The position numbers and the translations under genes are program-made. Below the pieces are notes generated by a model. That model was not told the DNA's origin. It searched no databases and was given only the letters and a program-made list of their open reading frames with translations. Below are positions 1-8,977 of a stretch of DNA of 64,000 bases, in pieces. The stretch's first letter is position 1. Each line of letters opens with the position of its first letter. The DNA comes from Paracoccus liaowanqingii (GTDB lineage Bacteria > Pseudomonadota > Alphaproteobacteria > Rhodobacterales > Rhodobacteraceae): assembly GCF_004683865.2 (NCBI RefSeq), contig NZ_CP038439.1, positions 2,916,001-2,980,000 on the forward strand. Reading direction: 5' to 3'.

Positions 1-29
1 AGCTTTCGAATTGCGGCATCGCGGCCTCC

Positions 30-815
30 TCAGATATGGGCGCGGGGGTGGCGGGACAGGATCACGTCCCGCAGAGAGACGGCGTTCATGTAGGGCGCCT
101 CCAGGATCACGTCCAGCCAGGCCTTGTCGACCGAGCGCTGCGACAGCTCGGCATAGCCCAGGTCGAACTCGACCACCCGCTGGCAGCCCGGTCCCTCGAT
201 CGGGTCGCCCATCTGGCGCAGCAGCGTCTCGGTGTTGGGCCCCTGCTGGATGTTCAGCCGGGAATAGACGCGGATGGGCCGTTCGGCCTGCAGCATGGCG
301 TCCAGCCGGACGATGTAATGCCCGCCCAGGTTTTCCAGCGCCTCGGGCGGCAGGGCCAGGGAAAAGGACAGGTAGCTGCCCGAGAAGCCCATCACCTCCA
401 GCTTGATGCCGTATTCGGCCAGGTCGGTGGCCAGCCGGTTGCGGGTCTGGCACAGGATCAGCGCCCGCTCGGGGCAGTCGTGATAGAGCGCGACCTCCTC
501 GGACAGCCACTTGCCGTCCGGGGGCGAGATCAGCGCCGGCAGCGTGCTGCGCGAGGACATCACCTGCGGGCGCCAGCGCCAGTCGGTCCCCGCCGGCAGG
601 TCGATCCGCGCCAGCGAGTTGCCCGCCCGCACCGCCCGGGCATCGGCGATCTGCAGAAAGCGCGCCAGCACCTGCTGCAGGTCCCGCGCCTCGTCGCGCA
701 GGTCGTGGTCGACCGGCTGCTGGCGCAGGGTCACGGTCTTGAGAAAGCGGTTCCACTGGCGGAAGGCGTTGCGGCGGATGCGCCCGGACAGCCAGCCCTT
801 GTCATGCGTGGCCAT
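30..815 (-). CDS. DUF6478 family protein
   Basis: A 261-residue protein that I recognise as the DUF6478 family, which is common in Rhodobacteraceae and has no assigned function. Family-like segments are GTDWRWRP near residue 75, YHDCPERA near 110, RLNIQQGPNTE near 190 and the C-terminal SLRDVILSRHPRA. There is no signal peptide or membrane segment, so it is probably cytosolic. It appears to be a single-gene unit; about 195 bp of non-coding sequence separates it from the pterin dehydratase upstream. Family assignment is from memory of homologs; function is unknown. Confidence 0.8.
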   Translation of the reverse strand: MATHDKGWLSGRIRRNAFRQWNRFLKTVTLRQQPVDHDLRDEARDLQQVLARFLQIADARAVRAGNSLARIDLPAGTDWRWRPQVMSSRSTLPALISPPDGKWLSEEVALYHDCPERALILCQTRNRLATDLAEYGIKLEVMGFSGSYLSFSLALPPEALENLGGHYIVRLDAMLQAERPIRVYSRLNIQQGPNTETLLRQMGDPIEGPGCQRVVEFDLGYAELSQRSVDKAWLDVILEAPYMNAVSLRDVILSRHPRAHI

Positions 816-1009
816 GGATCGTCCCCCGGTTCGATAGGCCGGCTGCGGCAGGGCGGTGCCCGCACCGGTTCAGGCCCGGCACCCGCGCGGCTGCGGCCCG
901 TCCCGGCCCGGTTTCGGCGTGGCGGCGATTCGTCATGCGGTCCAACCCATTACACGTTCCCCGGGAATAGACCGGCGGTCCTTGCAGGACAACCCATAGA
1001 GCGGCCCCG

Positions 1010-1363
1010 TCAGGCCAGCAAGGCATCCAGCCGCGCGGCGCAGATGAAATCGTTGTCGGTCAGCCCGCCGGCGGCATGGGTGGTGAAGGTGACGGCACAG
1101 TATCCCCACCCGAAGGCGATGTCGGGATGATGACCCTGCCGGTTGCCCAGCCAGGCCGCCAGGTTGGCCAGCTCGACCGCCTTGGCGAAACCCTTGACCT
1201 CGAGGCGCCGGGTGATGGCGCGGGCATCGTCCGACATCCGCCAGCCGGTCAGCCCGGCCAGCATCCGGTCGGCGGTGGCCGCGTCATGGGGCGCGGTTCC
1301 CGCCGCGCAGGGCGTGCAGGTGCGCGAGGCAAGATCGGGGGCGGCAGGATCGGGGTGGGTCAT
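1010..1363 (-). CDS. phhB: 4a-hydroxytetrahydrobiopterin dehydratase (PCD/DCoH family)
   Basis: A 117-residue pterin-4a-carbinolamine dehydratase, which recycles the 4a-hydroxy-tetrahydropterin formed by aromatic amino acid hydroxylases. The family signature is visible as GNRQGHHPDIAFGWGYCAV, with paired histidines, followed by THAAGGLTDNDF. I chose the ATG at 1363 because an AGGGAG ribosome site lies about six bases upstream; the ATG at 1368 sits directly against that site. The first 25 or so residues are a family-atypical extension with two cysteines. No hydroxylase gene is present nearby, so the physiological substrate here is inferred only. Confidence 0.88.
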   Translation of the reverse strand: MTHPDPAAPDLASRTCTPCAAGTAPHDAATADRMLAGLTGWRMSDDARAITRRLEVKGFAKAVELANLAAWLGNRQGHHPDIAFGWGYCAVTFTTHAAGGLTDNDFICAARLDALLA

Positions 1364-1385
1364 CGGCATCTCCCTTGGTGGTCCG

Positions 1386-2813
1386 TCACAGCAGCGGCGA
1401 GGCCAGCGCCAGCAGGTTGTTGCGGATCCGGCGCCCCGCGCTCCAGTCGCGGACCTCGTCCAGGCTGATGGCGCGGGCGCGGTCGACATAGCTGGCCTGC
1501 CGCGCATCCAGCATGCCCACGAATTCGGGGTCGAAGACCGCCATGTTGACCTCGTAGTTCAGCTCGAAGCTGCGCCGGTCCAAGTTGGCGCTGCCGATCA
1601 TCGCCATGCGCCCGTCCACGGTCAGGATCTTGGAATGCAGAAGCCCGTCTTGGAACAGCATCAGCCGCACCCCCGCCGCCAGCAACCCATAGTAGAACCC
1701 CTGGCTGGTCGCGCCCACGATCAGGCTGTCGTTGCGCGCGGGCAGGATCAGGGTCACCTGCACGCCCCGCCGCGCCGCCGCCCGGATCGCCGCATCCAGC
1801 GCCGCGTCGGGCACGTAATAGGGCGTGGTGATCACCACCCTGTCGCGCGCCGCATGCAGCATCGCATTGAGGCAGTCGGACACGCTGCCCGCCCGCAGGT
1901 CGGGGCCCGTCGCCACCACCTGCGCGGCCAGCCCCGGATCGGCCACCGGCGCGACCGGCTGCAGCATCGGCCCCAGGTCGCGGCCGGTATAGCTCATCCA
2001 GTCGCCCAGAAAGACCGCCTGCAGCTGGCGCACGGCGGGCCCCTCGACCGACACCAGGATGTCGATCCAGGGGCCGAAGCGCGCCTTCACCGCGAATGCC
2101 ATGTCGGCGCAGTTGCGGCTGCCGGTGAAGGCCAGCCGGTTGTCGATCACCAGGATCTTGCGGTGGTTGCGCAGGTCCAGCCGCTGGAACAGCACGCTGA
2201 TGAAGGGCAGGCCCCAGGGAAAGGCGGTGACGCATTCCGCCCCCGCCTGGCTCATCTCGTCCCACAGGACCGAGCGCACCAGCGCGCGCGAGCCCAGCGC
2301 ATCCACGATCACCCGGCATTGCACGCCCCGCGCCTCGGCCCGACAGATGGCCGCCGCGATCTTGGTGCCGCTGGCATCGGGCAGCCAGATGTAGAACAGC
2401 ACATGGACGTGATCGCGCGCCGCGTCGATTGCCGCGACCAGCCGGTCGATGGCCGCATCGCTCTCCTCCAGCAGTACCAGCCGGTTCCCGTCCACCGCCT
2501 GCATGCCGCCCACCGCGGCATTGGCGGCGATGATCGGGCCGGCGGGATCGGGCGGCTCGGCCAGGACGGCGGGCACGGGGGTCTTCAGCCCGGTCAGGCG
2601 GTCGCGCACGTCGGCCATGCGCTGCACCTCGGCCTGGTTCATCCGCACCTCGCCGAACAGCAGGTAGGCGGCGATCCCCAGCAGCGGCACGGCTTCGACC
2701 ACCATGATCCAGACCAGCCGGACCGAGGGCTCGACCCGGGGACGCAGAAGCACGCGGGCGATGATCACCAGCGACAGGGTCGTATGCGTCAGAAAGAACA
2801 GGGTGGCCCACAT
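1386..2813 (-). CDS. cls: Cardiolipin synthase (phospholipase D family)
   Basis: A 475-residue membrane phospholipase-D-type cardiolipin synthase, which condenses phosphatidyl donors to cardiolipin at the inner membrane. Two N-terminal transmembrane segments (about residues 1-22 and 35-58) precede two HKD catalytic motifs: [18 protein letters not shown] in the middle and [20 protein letters not shown] near residue 400. The length matches the family. I chose the ATG at 2813; an upstream ATG at 2915 would run into the divergent accD start at 2902. No strong ribosome site is visible. The gene lies 22 bp from the dehydratase on the same strand. Confidence 0.92.
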   Translation of the reverse strand: MWATLFFLTHTTLSLVIIARVLLRPRVEPSVRLVWIMVVEAVPLLGIAAYLLFGEVRMNQAEVQRMADVRDRLTGLKTPVPAVLAEPPDPAGPIIAANAAVGGMQAVDGNRLVLLEESDAAIDRLVAAIDAARDHVHVLFYIWLPDASGTKIAAAICRAEARGVQCRVIVDALGSRALVRSVLWDEMSQAGAECVTAFPWGLPFISVLFQRLDLRNHRKILVIDNRLAFTGSRNCADMAFAVKARFGPWIDILVSVEGPAVRQLQAVFLGDWMSYTGRDLGPMLQPVAPVADPGLAAQVVATGPDLRAGSVSDCLNAMLHAARDRVVITTPYYVPDAALDAAIRAAARRGVQVTLILPARNDSLIVGATSQGFYYGLLAAGVRLMLFQDGLLHSKILTVDGRMAMIGSANLDRRSFELNYEVNMAVFDPEFVGMLDARQASYVDRARAISLDEVRDWSAGRRIRNNLLALASPLL

Positions 2814-2901
2814 GGCGGGCAATATCCGCCGCCCCCCCGGCAATTGCAATTCCCCGCTTGCCGGCCTATCTGGGGGCCTGAAACAGCCAAGGCCATTCGC
2901 G

Positions 2902-3833
2902 ATGAACTGGATCACGAACTACGTCCGCCCGCGCATCAACTCGCTGTTCTCGCGCCGCGAGGTGCCCGAGAATCTGTGGACCAAATGCCCCGAATGCGGG
3001 ACGATGCTGTTCCATCGCGAACTGTCGGACAACCTGAACGTCTGCACCACCTGCGACCACCACATGCCGATCACCCCGCGCGAACGCTTCGGCGCGCTGT
3101 TCGACGGCGGCGCCTTCGTCGAGGTGAAGGTCCCCGACCCGATCTCCGACCCGCTGCAGTTCCGCGACCAGAAGAAATATCCCGACCGCATGAAGGCCGC
3201 CCAGAAGGCCACCGGCGAGAAGGAGGCGATGCTGGTCGCCGAAGGCGAGGTCGGCCGCACCCCGGTCATCGCGGTCGGCCAGGATTTCAGCTTCATGGGC
3301 GGATCCATGGGCATGTATGTCGGCAATGCCATCGTCGCCGCCGCCGAACGCGCGGTGAAGGTCAGAAAGCCCCTCGTCCTCTTCTCCGCCGCCGGCGGCG
3401 CCCGCATGCAGGAAGGCATCCTGTCCCTGATGCAGATGCCCCGCACCACCGTCGCGGTCGAGATGCTGAAAGAGGCGGGCATCCCCTATGTCGTCGTCCT
3501 GACCCATCCGACCACGGGCGGGGTCACGGCAAGCTACGCGATGCTGGGCGACATCCACATCGCCGAACCCAATGCCCTGATCTGCTTCGCCGGCCCCCGC
3601 GTCATCGAACAGACCATCCGCGAGAAGCTGCCCGAGGGCTTCCAGCGCGCCGAATACCTGCTGGAACACGGCATGCTCGACCGCGTGACCCACCGCCTGA
3701 AGTTGCGCGACGAGCTGGTCTCGATCCTGCGGATGCTGGGCGGCCTGCCCGCCCCCACCCGCGCCGACCTGCCCGCCCCCGCCCCGAACCCGTCATCGAC
3801 CCCGCCCCGCCCGCGCCCGCCACACCGGCGTAA
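2902..3833 (+). CDS. accD: Acetyl-CoA carboxylase carboxyltransferase subunit beta, frameshifted near its 3' end
   Basis: AccD pairs with AccA to transfer the carboxyl group from biotin to acetyl-CoA, the first step of fatty acid synthesis. A zinc ribbon is complete (Cys 29, 32, 48, 51), and the crotonase-fold core is intact, with [13 protein letters not shown] and [11 protein letters not shown]. In the sequence as given the frame does not stop where the family ends but continues to 4182, deep into folC. Adding one C to the run at 3782-3785 restores a normal proline/alanine-rich tail ending PAPATPA and a TAA at 3831-3833, giving 310 residues. I therefore annotate to 3833 with a probable one-base deletion. 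folC follows 56 bp later. Confidence 0.9.
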
Positions 3834-3840
3834 GGCATCT

Positions 3841-3882
3841 TCTTCACGAAAACATCCCGGGGGTCCGGGGGCTGGCCCCCGG
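3841..3882 (+). repeat. Intergenic repeat copy 1 (TATCCC-GGGGG / hairpin family)
   Basis: This copy lies between accD and folC. It has the family order TCTTCAC, an A/T-rich ACATCCC core, GGGGGTCC, and then a GC hairpin with 8-bp arms, CCGGGGGC and GCCCCCGG, and a TG loop at 3865-3882. Six more copies occur in this window, all between genes. Confidence 0.7.
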
Positions 3883-3889
3883 CTGTATC

Positions 3890-5158
3890 ATGGACCATTC
3901 CGACGCCATCCTGTCCCGCCTGATGGCGCTGCACCCCAAGGTCATCGACCTGTCGCTGGACCGCCTGCACCGCCTGCTGGCGGCCCTGGGCCATCCCGAA
4001 CACCGCATCCCGCCGGTCGTCCACATCGCGGGCACCAACGGCAAGGGCAGCACGCAGGCGATGATCCGCGCGGGGCTCGAGGCCGGGGGCGCGCGCGTCC
4101 ATGCCTATACCTCGCCGCATCTGGCCCGGTTCAACGAACGCATCCGGCTGTCGGGCGCGCTGATCGACGATCAGGCCCTTAGCGCCACTCTGGCCGAATG
4201 CGAGGCCGCCAATGACGGCCAGCCGATCACCTTCTTCGAGATCACCACCGCCGCCGCCTTCCTGGCCTTCTCGCGGACCCCGGCCGACTACACCCTCCTC
4301 GAGGTGGGCCTGGGCGGGCGGCTGGACGCCACCAACGTGATCGCTTCGCCGCGCCTGACGGTCATCACCCCCGTCTCGATCGACCACACGCAATATCTGG
4401 GCGACACCCTGCCGCTGATCGCCGCCGAGAAGGCCGGGATCCTCAAGCCCCGCGTCCCGGTCGTCATCGCCGCCCAGGAGGACGCCGCCCTGCGGGTGAT
4501 CGAGGCCCGCGCCATGGGCCTCAGCGCGCCCATCCTGGCCCATGGCCAGCACTGGATGATCCAGCCCGAACGCGATGGCATGGTCTTTCAGGACGATCAC
4601 GGGCTGTGGGACCTGCCGCGCCCGAACCTGATCGGCCCGCACCAGATCCAGAACGCCGGCACCGCATTGGCCGCCCTGCGCGCGCTCGGCGCGACCGAGG
4701 CGCAGGCCCGCGCCGCCGTCACGACCGCCGACTGGCCCGCCCGGATGCAGCGTCTGCGCCACGGCCCGCTGGTCGATCTGGCGGGCGCGTCCGAGTTGTG
4801 GCTGGACGGCGGGCACAATCCGGCGGGCGGGCTGGCGCTGGCCGCGACGCTGGCGGCCATGCCGCAGCGCCCGACCCATCTGGTCTGCGGCATGCTGAAC
4901 ACCAAGGATGTCGCGGGCTACCTGCGCCCGCTGGCCGCCCATGCCGCCAGCCTCACCGCCATCGACATCCCCGGAGAGCCGAATACCCTGCCCGCCTCGG
5001 ACACGGCCCAAGCGGCGACCGCCGTCGGCATCCCGACCCGCACCGCCCCGGATGCGGCGGCGGCGCTGCGCGCCATCACCGCCACCGACCCGGCGGCGCG
5101 CATCCTCATCTGCGGCTCGCTCTATCTGGCGGGCCGCATCCTGCGGGAAAACGGCTGA
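3890..5158 (+). CDS. folC: Bifunctional folylpolyglutamate synthase / dihydrofolate synthase
   Basis: A 422-residue Mur-ligase-family enzyme that adds glutamate to dihydropteroate and to folates in the cytosol. The ATP-binding loop [11 protein letters not shown] lies near residues 46-56, followed by [14 protein letters not shown], the [12 protein letters not shown] block, and the C-terminal DGGHNPAG segment. The length is normal for the family. It sits 56 bp downstream of accD on the same strand, the usual accD-folC order of proteobacteria, and a DUF983 gene follows after 59 bp. The repeat element just upstream lies between accD and the ATG, so the two may be partly uncoupled. Confidence 0.95.
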   Translation: MDHSDAILSRLMALHPKVIDLSLDRLHRLLAALGHPEHRIPPVVHIAGTNGKGSTQAMIRAGLEAGGARVHAYTSPHLARFNERIRLSGALIDDQALSATLAECEAANDGQPITFFEITTAAAFLAFSRTPADYTLLEVGLGGRLDATNVIASPRLTVITPVSIDHTQYLGDTLPLIAAEKAGILKPRVPVVIAAQEDAALRVIEARAMGLSAPILAHGQHWMIQPERDGMVFQDDHGLWDLPRPNLIGPHQIQNAGTALAALRALGATEAQARAAVTTADWPARMQRLRHGPLVDLAGASELWLDGGHNPAGGLALAATLAAMPQRPTHLVCGMLNTKDVAGYLRPLAAHAASLTAIDIPGEPNTLPASDTAQAATAVGIPTRTAPDAAAALRAITATDPAARILICGSLYLAGRILRENG

Positions 5159-5217
5159 TCCGGCGCAACCATGCGCGCGGCCCGGGTGTTGCCCCTGATC
5201 CAGACAAGCGAGGCGTC

Positions 5218-5676
5218 ATGACGCAATCCCCTCCGGATGACCAAGACCCGGATTTCCGGGCATCGATGATGCCCCCTCCGGCCAGCCGGGCCGCAGGCAC
5301 TCCCACCCCCGACAGCCCGCCCCGCGATCCCCGCACGGCAGTCCTGCGGGGGCTGGCGAACCGCTGCCCCAATTGCGGCGAGGGGCAGCTGCTGCAGGGT
5401 TTCCTGACGGTGAATGCCGAATGCGACCACTGTCAGGCGCCGCTCGGCCGCTATCCGGCGGCGGACGGCCCGGCCTTCTTCACCATGACGATCATGCTTC
5501 TGGTCCTGATCCCGCTTCTGGGCATCGTCTGGACCGTCTGGCGCCCCGAGCCGCTGACCCTGCTGGCCATCACCGGCATCATCATGACGCTGATGACGCT
5601 GGCGCTGCTGCGGCTGATCAAGGGGGCCTTCATCGGCTATCTCTGGGCCAACAACGAACAGGACCGGGGCGCCTGA
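5218..5676 (+). CDS. DUF983 family membrane protein
   Basis: A 152-residue DUF983 protein of unknown function. After a proline-rich N-terminus of about 40 residues comes a zinc-ribbon-like cysteine cluster, CPNCGEG at 50-56 and CDHC about 20 residues later. Two transmembrane helices follow: FFTMTIMLLVLIPLLGIVW, and a second beginning LTLLAITGIIMTLM. The ATG at 5218 is the only suitable start before the conserved region. It is the last gene of the accD-folC group and is followed by a hairpin shared with the convergent acyl-CoA synthetase gene. The family label is confident; the role is not known. Confidence 0.85.
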   Translation: MTQSPPDDQDPDFRASMMPPPASRAAGTPTPDSPPRDPRTAVLRGLANRCPNCGEGQLLQGFLTVNAECDHCQAPLGRYPAADGPAFFTMTIMLLVLIPLLGIVWTVWRPEPLTLLAITGIIMTLMTLALLRLIKGAFIGYLWANNEQDRGA

Positions 5677-5690
5677 CCGCCCCGGCCCGG

Positions 5691-5720
5691 ATCTCGGGGC
5701 CCGACCTCAGGCCCCCAGAT
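5691..5720. terminator. Hairpin between convergent genes
   Basis: Arms ATCT-C-GGGGCC and GGCCCC-C-AGAT pair with a single C-C mismatch around an 8-base loop. It fills the 45-bp gap between the DUF983 gene and the convergent acyl-CoA synthetase gene. No T-run follows on either strand, so termination is only probable. Confidence 0.45.
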
Positions 5721-5721
5721 C

Positions 5722-7608
5722 TCAGGTCCTGTCCCAGTCCCAAGGCGTCGTGAACTCGCCAAGCCGGGCGGCCACCTCGGCCTCGTCGGCGCCTGCATGC
5801 GACAGGCGCGCCACCAGCCCGCGCTTCTTGTCCTCCTGGACCGCGGTGACATGGGCGCCGGTCCCCTCCAGCACCGCATCGAAGACCCGGGTGATCGCCA
5901 GCTTGCGCAGCTCGGGCTTGAAGATCTTGCCGACGGCGGTCTTGGGCAGCTCGGGCAGGATCTCGACATGCTTGGGGATCGCCGCGCGCTCGTGGATATG
6001 CGTCCTGGCGTGCTCCATCAGCTCCTTGATCGACACCTCGGCCCCCGCGACCAGTTCGACATAGGCGCAGGGCAGCTCGCCCGCGAAGGCGTCGGGCTGG
6101 CCGATGGCCCCCACGAAGGACACCGCCGGGTGGGACAGCAGCCCCTCCTCGATCTCGGCCGGATCGATGTTGTGGCCGCCCCGGATGATCAGGTCCTTGG
6201 CCCGGCCCGTGATCCACAGATAGCCGTCCGCATCCAGCCGCCCCAGATCGCCGGTGCGCAGATAGACGTCGTCGCAGAACAGCCGGTGGTTCTTGTCCGC
6301 CTCGGTATAGGTCGAGCCGGGGAAGACTCCGGGATTGGCGATGCAGATCTCTCCGACCTCGTCGGTGGCGCATTCCTGCACCTGGCCCGCCTCGCTATGG
6401 TTGAGGATCCGCACATGCGTGTGGGGCAGCGGGATGCCGACCGAACCCACCTTCTTCTTGCCGTCCACCGGGTTGCAGCTGACCAGGCAGGTCGCCTCGG
6501 TCAGGCCATAGCCCTCGGCGATCTCGACGCCGGTGGCGGCCTTGAAGCGGTTGTACAGCTCGATCGGCAGCGGAGCCGATCCCGAGATCGCGGTCTTGAG
6601 ACTGCTGACATCGGCATTCACGGGGCGCTGCATCAGGGCCGCGATGGCGGTGGGGACGGTGATCAGGAAGGTCGCCTGCCAGCGCTCGATCAGGCCCCAG
6701 AAGTTGTCGAAGACGCCGTCGCCGCGATACCCCGCAGGCGTCGGCATGACCATGTGCGCACCCGATGAGATGCAGGACATCAGCACCGGATAGGCCGCGA
6801 AGACATGGAACATCGGCAGCGGGCACATCAGCACGTCGGTCTCGTCGAAGAGCAGCGTGCCCCCCAGCCAGCCGTTGTAGATCATGCCGGAATACTTGTG
6901 CTGCGCCACCTTGGGCGTGCCGGTCGTGCCGCCGGTGTGGAAATAGGCCGCGACCCGGTCCTGCCGGACATCGTCGAAATCCAGCTGCTTGTGGCTGTGC
7001 GCGCTGGCCGCCGCCTCGAAGTTCAGGATCTTGGCCCTGTGGCGGACCTTCACCTTGGGCCGGATCAGCGGCACGATGAAGCGCTTGATGCCGCGCAGAT
7101 GACGGTTCAGGTCGATCTCGATCACATGGGTCACGTCGGGGGCCTGGGCCACGGCCTCGGCGGCCTTCTGGGCCACGTCGGTCTTGGGGAAGGCCCGCAG
7201 CGTCACCAGCACCTTGGCCCGCGTCTCGCGCAGGATCCCGGCGATCTGGCGGGTGTCCAGAAGCGGGTTGATCGGATTGACGATCCCCGCCGTGGCCCCG
7301 GCCAGCAGCACGACCGGCGTCTCGATGCTGTTGGGCAGCAGATAGGCGATGGTGTCGTCCGGCCCCACGCCCAGGCTGCGGAAAAGGTTCGCGGTCTCGG
7401 TCACCCGCTCCAGCAGGTCCTGCCAGCTCAGCGTGACGGACGGATCGCGCGGCCCCGACAGCAACTGGAACGAGATCGCCGGTCGGGTCGGCACGCGCGC
7501 GGCGGTGCGGGCCAGAAACTCGTAGATCGTCACCGGCAGGTCGCGGTCCTCGTAGCGGCTCTCGGCCTCGATCCGATCGCGGTCGTCGTAGCTGCTGAAC
7601 TTGGCCAT
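5722..7608 (-). CDS. Acyl-CoA synthetase (AMP-binding, ANL superfamily)
   Basis: A 628-residue adenylate-forming enzyme that would activate a carboxylic acid to its acyl-CoA through an acyl-AMP. The AMP-binding P-loop YFHTGGTTGTPKVA lies near residue 225, the adenine motif EGYGLTEAT near 365, RTGDLGRLDADGYLWITGR near 470, and the C-terminal catalytic lysine segment LPKTAVGKIFKPELR near 580. The substrate cannot be told from sequence; fatty or aromatic acids are both possible. I chose the ATG at 7608 because GGAGGGG lies just upstream. A basic linker around residues 175-200 looks like a membrane-surface contact, which is only a guess. Confidence 0.85.
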   Translation of the reverse strand: MAKFSSYDDRDRIEAESRYEDRDLPVTIYEFLARTAARVPTRPAISFQLLSGPRDPSVTLSWQDLLERVTETANLFRSLGVGPDDTIAYLLPNSIETPVVLLAGATAGIVNPINPLLDTRQIAGILRETRAKVLVTLRAFPKTDVAQKAAEAVAQAPDVTHVIEIDLNRHLRGIKRFIVPLIRPKVKVRHRAKILNFEAAASAHSHKQLDFDDVRQDRVAAYFHTGGTTGTPKVAQHKYSGMIYNGWLGGTLLFDETDVLMCPLPMFHVFAAYPVLMSCISSGAHMVMPTPAGYRGDGVFDNFWGLIERWQATFLITVPTAIAALMQRPVNADVSSLKTAISGSAPLPIELYNRFKAATGVEIAEGYGLTEATCLVSCNPVDGKKKVGSVGIPLPHTHVRILNHSEAGQVQECATDEVGEICIANPGVFPGSTYTEADKNHRLFCDDVYLRTGDLGRLDADGYLWITGRAKDLIIRGGHNIDPAEIEEGLLSHPAVSFVGAIGQPDAFAGELPCAYVELVAGAEVSIKELMEHARTHIHERAAIPKHVEILPELPKTAVGKIFKPELRKLAITRVFDAVLEGTGAHVTAVQEDKKRGLVARLSHAGADEAEVAARLGEFTTPWDWDRT

Positions 7609-7710
7609 GTGGTCCCCTCCTCGCCGGACCGACGATATGCGGCCCCTCCCGGCCCGCAGGATGGAACCATTCAATCGAACGGAGCAAGGGCCGGTCGCGA
7701 TTGCCCGCGT

Positions 7711-7745
7711 AAAAACGCCGCGTCAGACCGGGGTCGACGCGGCGT
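7711..7745 (-). terminator. Rho-independent terminator after the LysM gene
   Basis: Read on the minus strand, ACGCCGCGTC and GACGCGGCGT form a perfect 10-bp stem, followed by a run of five T (plus-strand A at 7711-7715). It lies 16 bp past the stop of the BON/LysM gene and is correctly oriented to end that transcript. Confidence 0.8.
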
Positions 7746-7760
7746 CAGGCCGGTGGCGGA

Positions 7761-8270
7761 TCACGCCGTGGCGGGGATCCGCAGCACCTGGCCGGGATAG
7801 ATCTTGTCGGGATCGCTCAGCATGGGCCGGTTCGCCTCGAAGATGGCGTTGTACTGCGCGGCGCTGCCCAGATGGTCCTTGGCTATGGCCGACAGGGTCT
7901 CGCCCTTCTTCACCGTATGGAAGACGGGGGCGGGCGCATCCTCGGGCAGATCGGCCTCGACCTTGGCGATGCCTTGGATGTTGCCGACCGCCAGGATCAG
8001 CTTTTCCAGAACCTCGCGGTCGGCCCCGCGCGATTCGACCACCACCGTGTCGCCGCGCAGCCGCAGATGCACGTCGCCGGCATCCAGGTTCAGCGATTGC
8101 AGCTCGGCCTTGAGCGCCGCGACCTTGCGCTGCGTCTCGACGTCCGCATCCGCCTTCGCGGCGGGGGTGGCCGGGGCGGCGTCCGCCGGGGTTGCCGCGG
8201 GGGCGGGCGCGGCCTCGGCCTTGCCGAAGACAGCCTTGCCGGCATCTTTCACGAAATCCCAGATGGCCAT
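7761..8270 (-). CDS. BON-LysM protein (Kbp/YgaU-like)
   Basis: A 169-residue protein with the layout of Kbp/YgaU: a short N-terminus (MAIWDFVKDAGKAVFGKAE), an alanine/proline-rich linker to about residue 40, a BON-type domain at about 45-110, and a C-terminal LysM domain at about 118-168 with HTVKKGETLSAIAKDHLG and YPGQVLRIP. The E. coli relative is a cytosolic potassium-binding protein; whether this one binds potassium or peptidoglycan is inference. There is no signal peptide, which favours the Kbp-like reading. The start at 8270 follows an AGGA site. A strong terminator ends the gene, so it is probably a single-gene unit. Confidence 0.83.
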   Translation of the reverse strand: MAIWDFVKDAGKAVFGKAEAAPAPAATPADAAPATPAAKADADVETQRKVAALKAELQSLNLDAGDVHLRLRGDTVVVESRGADREVLEKLILAVGNIQGIAKVEADLPEDAPAPVFHTVKKGETLSAIAKDHLGSAAQYNAIFEANRPMLSDPDKIYPGQVLRIPATA

Positions 8271-8436
8271 GTCCTGATCGTCCTTTTGCAAACTCGCCGG
8301 ACGAACGACGAACGGAAGGGTGCGGTTCCGTGCCGCACCCCCCTGCCCGGCGGCGGAGGAGAGAAACCGCCTGTTAACGCTTGGATGCGTAGGGTGGCGG
8401 GGGATGCCGGCGGACCGGGCGGGGGTGAGGATGCGC

Positions 8437-8967
8437 ATGAAACACAGGGTCCTGGCCCTGACAGTGGCCGGGCTTCTGGCGGCGGCATGCAGCCCGCAGG
8501 CCGCGACACCGCCCCCCAAGGACCCCCATGCCGTGCAGGTCGGCCCGCCCGGCGCGGCCCTCTGCCGGCCCGCGGGTGCCGCCCAGACCGCCGCGGGCGC
8601 CGCCGCCACGAATGCCCTGCGCGGGCCTGCCGGGCTGGTTGCCGTCACCCCCGATCCGCTGCTGTCCCGGGTGGCCGCCGCCCATGCCTGCGACATGGCC
8701 CGGCGGGGGCGCATGACCCATCTGGGCACCACCACCACCGGCCCCGCGATGCGGCTGAAGCAGGCGGGCTACCGGCCCGCCATCTCGGCCGAGAATATCG
8801 CGGCGGGCCCGTTCTCGCTGTCGCGGGTGCTGGCGGAATGGACCGCCTCGCCGGGGCACCGGGCCAATATCCTGCTGCCGCAGATGCGCGATTTCGGCGT
8901 GGGTCAGGCGCTTGGGCCGGACGGGCGGAATACCTATTGGGTGGCGGTCTATGCCGCGCCGCGCTGA
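8437..8967 (+). CDS. CAP/SCP-domain lipoprotein
   Basis: A 176-residue cysteine-rich-secretory/CAP superfamily protein. It has a lipoprotein signal peptide ending in LLAAAC, so the mature protein is probably anchored to a periplasm-facing membrane by its cysteine. CAP motifs are in order: AAHACDMARRGRMTHLG, SAENIAAG, TASPGHRANILLP and NTYWVAVYA. Bacterial CAP proteins are poorly understood; some bind lipids or cell-wall parts. I chose the ATG at 8437 because the GGTGAGG site is then about six bases away; the ATG at 8431 is also possible. It converges with the ABC transporter gene 11 bp on. Confidence 0.83.
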   Translation: MKHRVLALTVAGLLAAACSPQAATPPPKDPHAVQVGPPGAALCRPAGAAQTAAGAAATNALRGPAGLVAVTPDPLLSRVAAAHACDMARRGRMTHLGTTTTGPAMRLKQAGYRPAISAENIAAGPFSLSRVLAEWTASPGHRANILLPQMRDFGVGQALGPDGRNTYWVAVYAAPR

Positions 8968-8977
8968 GGCCTGCCGC

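Noticed and set aside
816..1009. A promoter (TTGTCC-N17-TATTCC on the minus strand) in the gap before the DUF6478 gene
   Set aside because: The match is poor at both elements and chance hits of this quality are common, so I left it out.
2814..2915. An upstream ATG for cls at 2915
   Set aside because: It would overlap the divergent accD start and adds 34 residues before the first membrane helix, which the family does not have.
1143..3833. An 896-codon plus-strand frame across the dehydratase, cls and accD
   Set aside because: It is a shadow over most of its length. Only its last 16 or so codons matter, because they are the true accD tail in the shifted frame.
2902..4182. A 426-residue AccD running into folC
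   Set aside because: The extra 110 residues have no AccD similarity and overlap folC by 293 bp. A one-base loss near 3783 explains it better.
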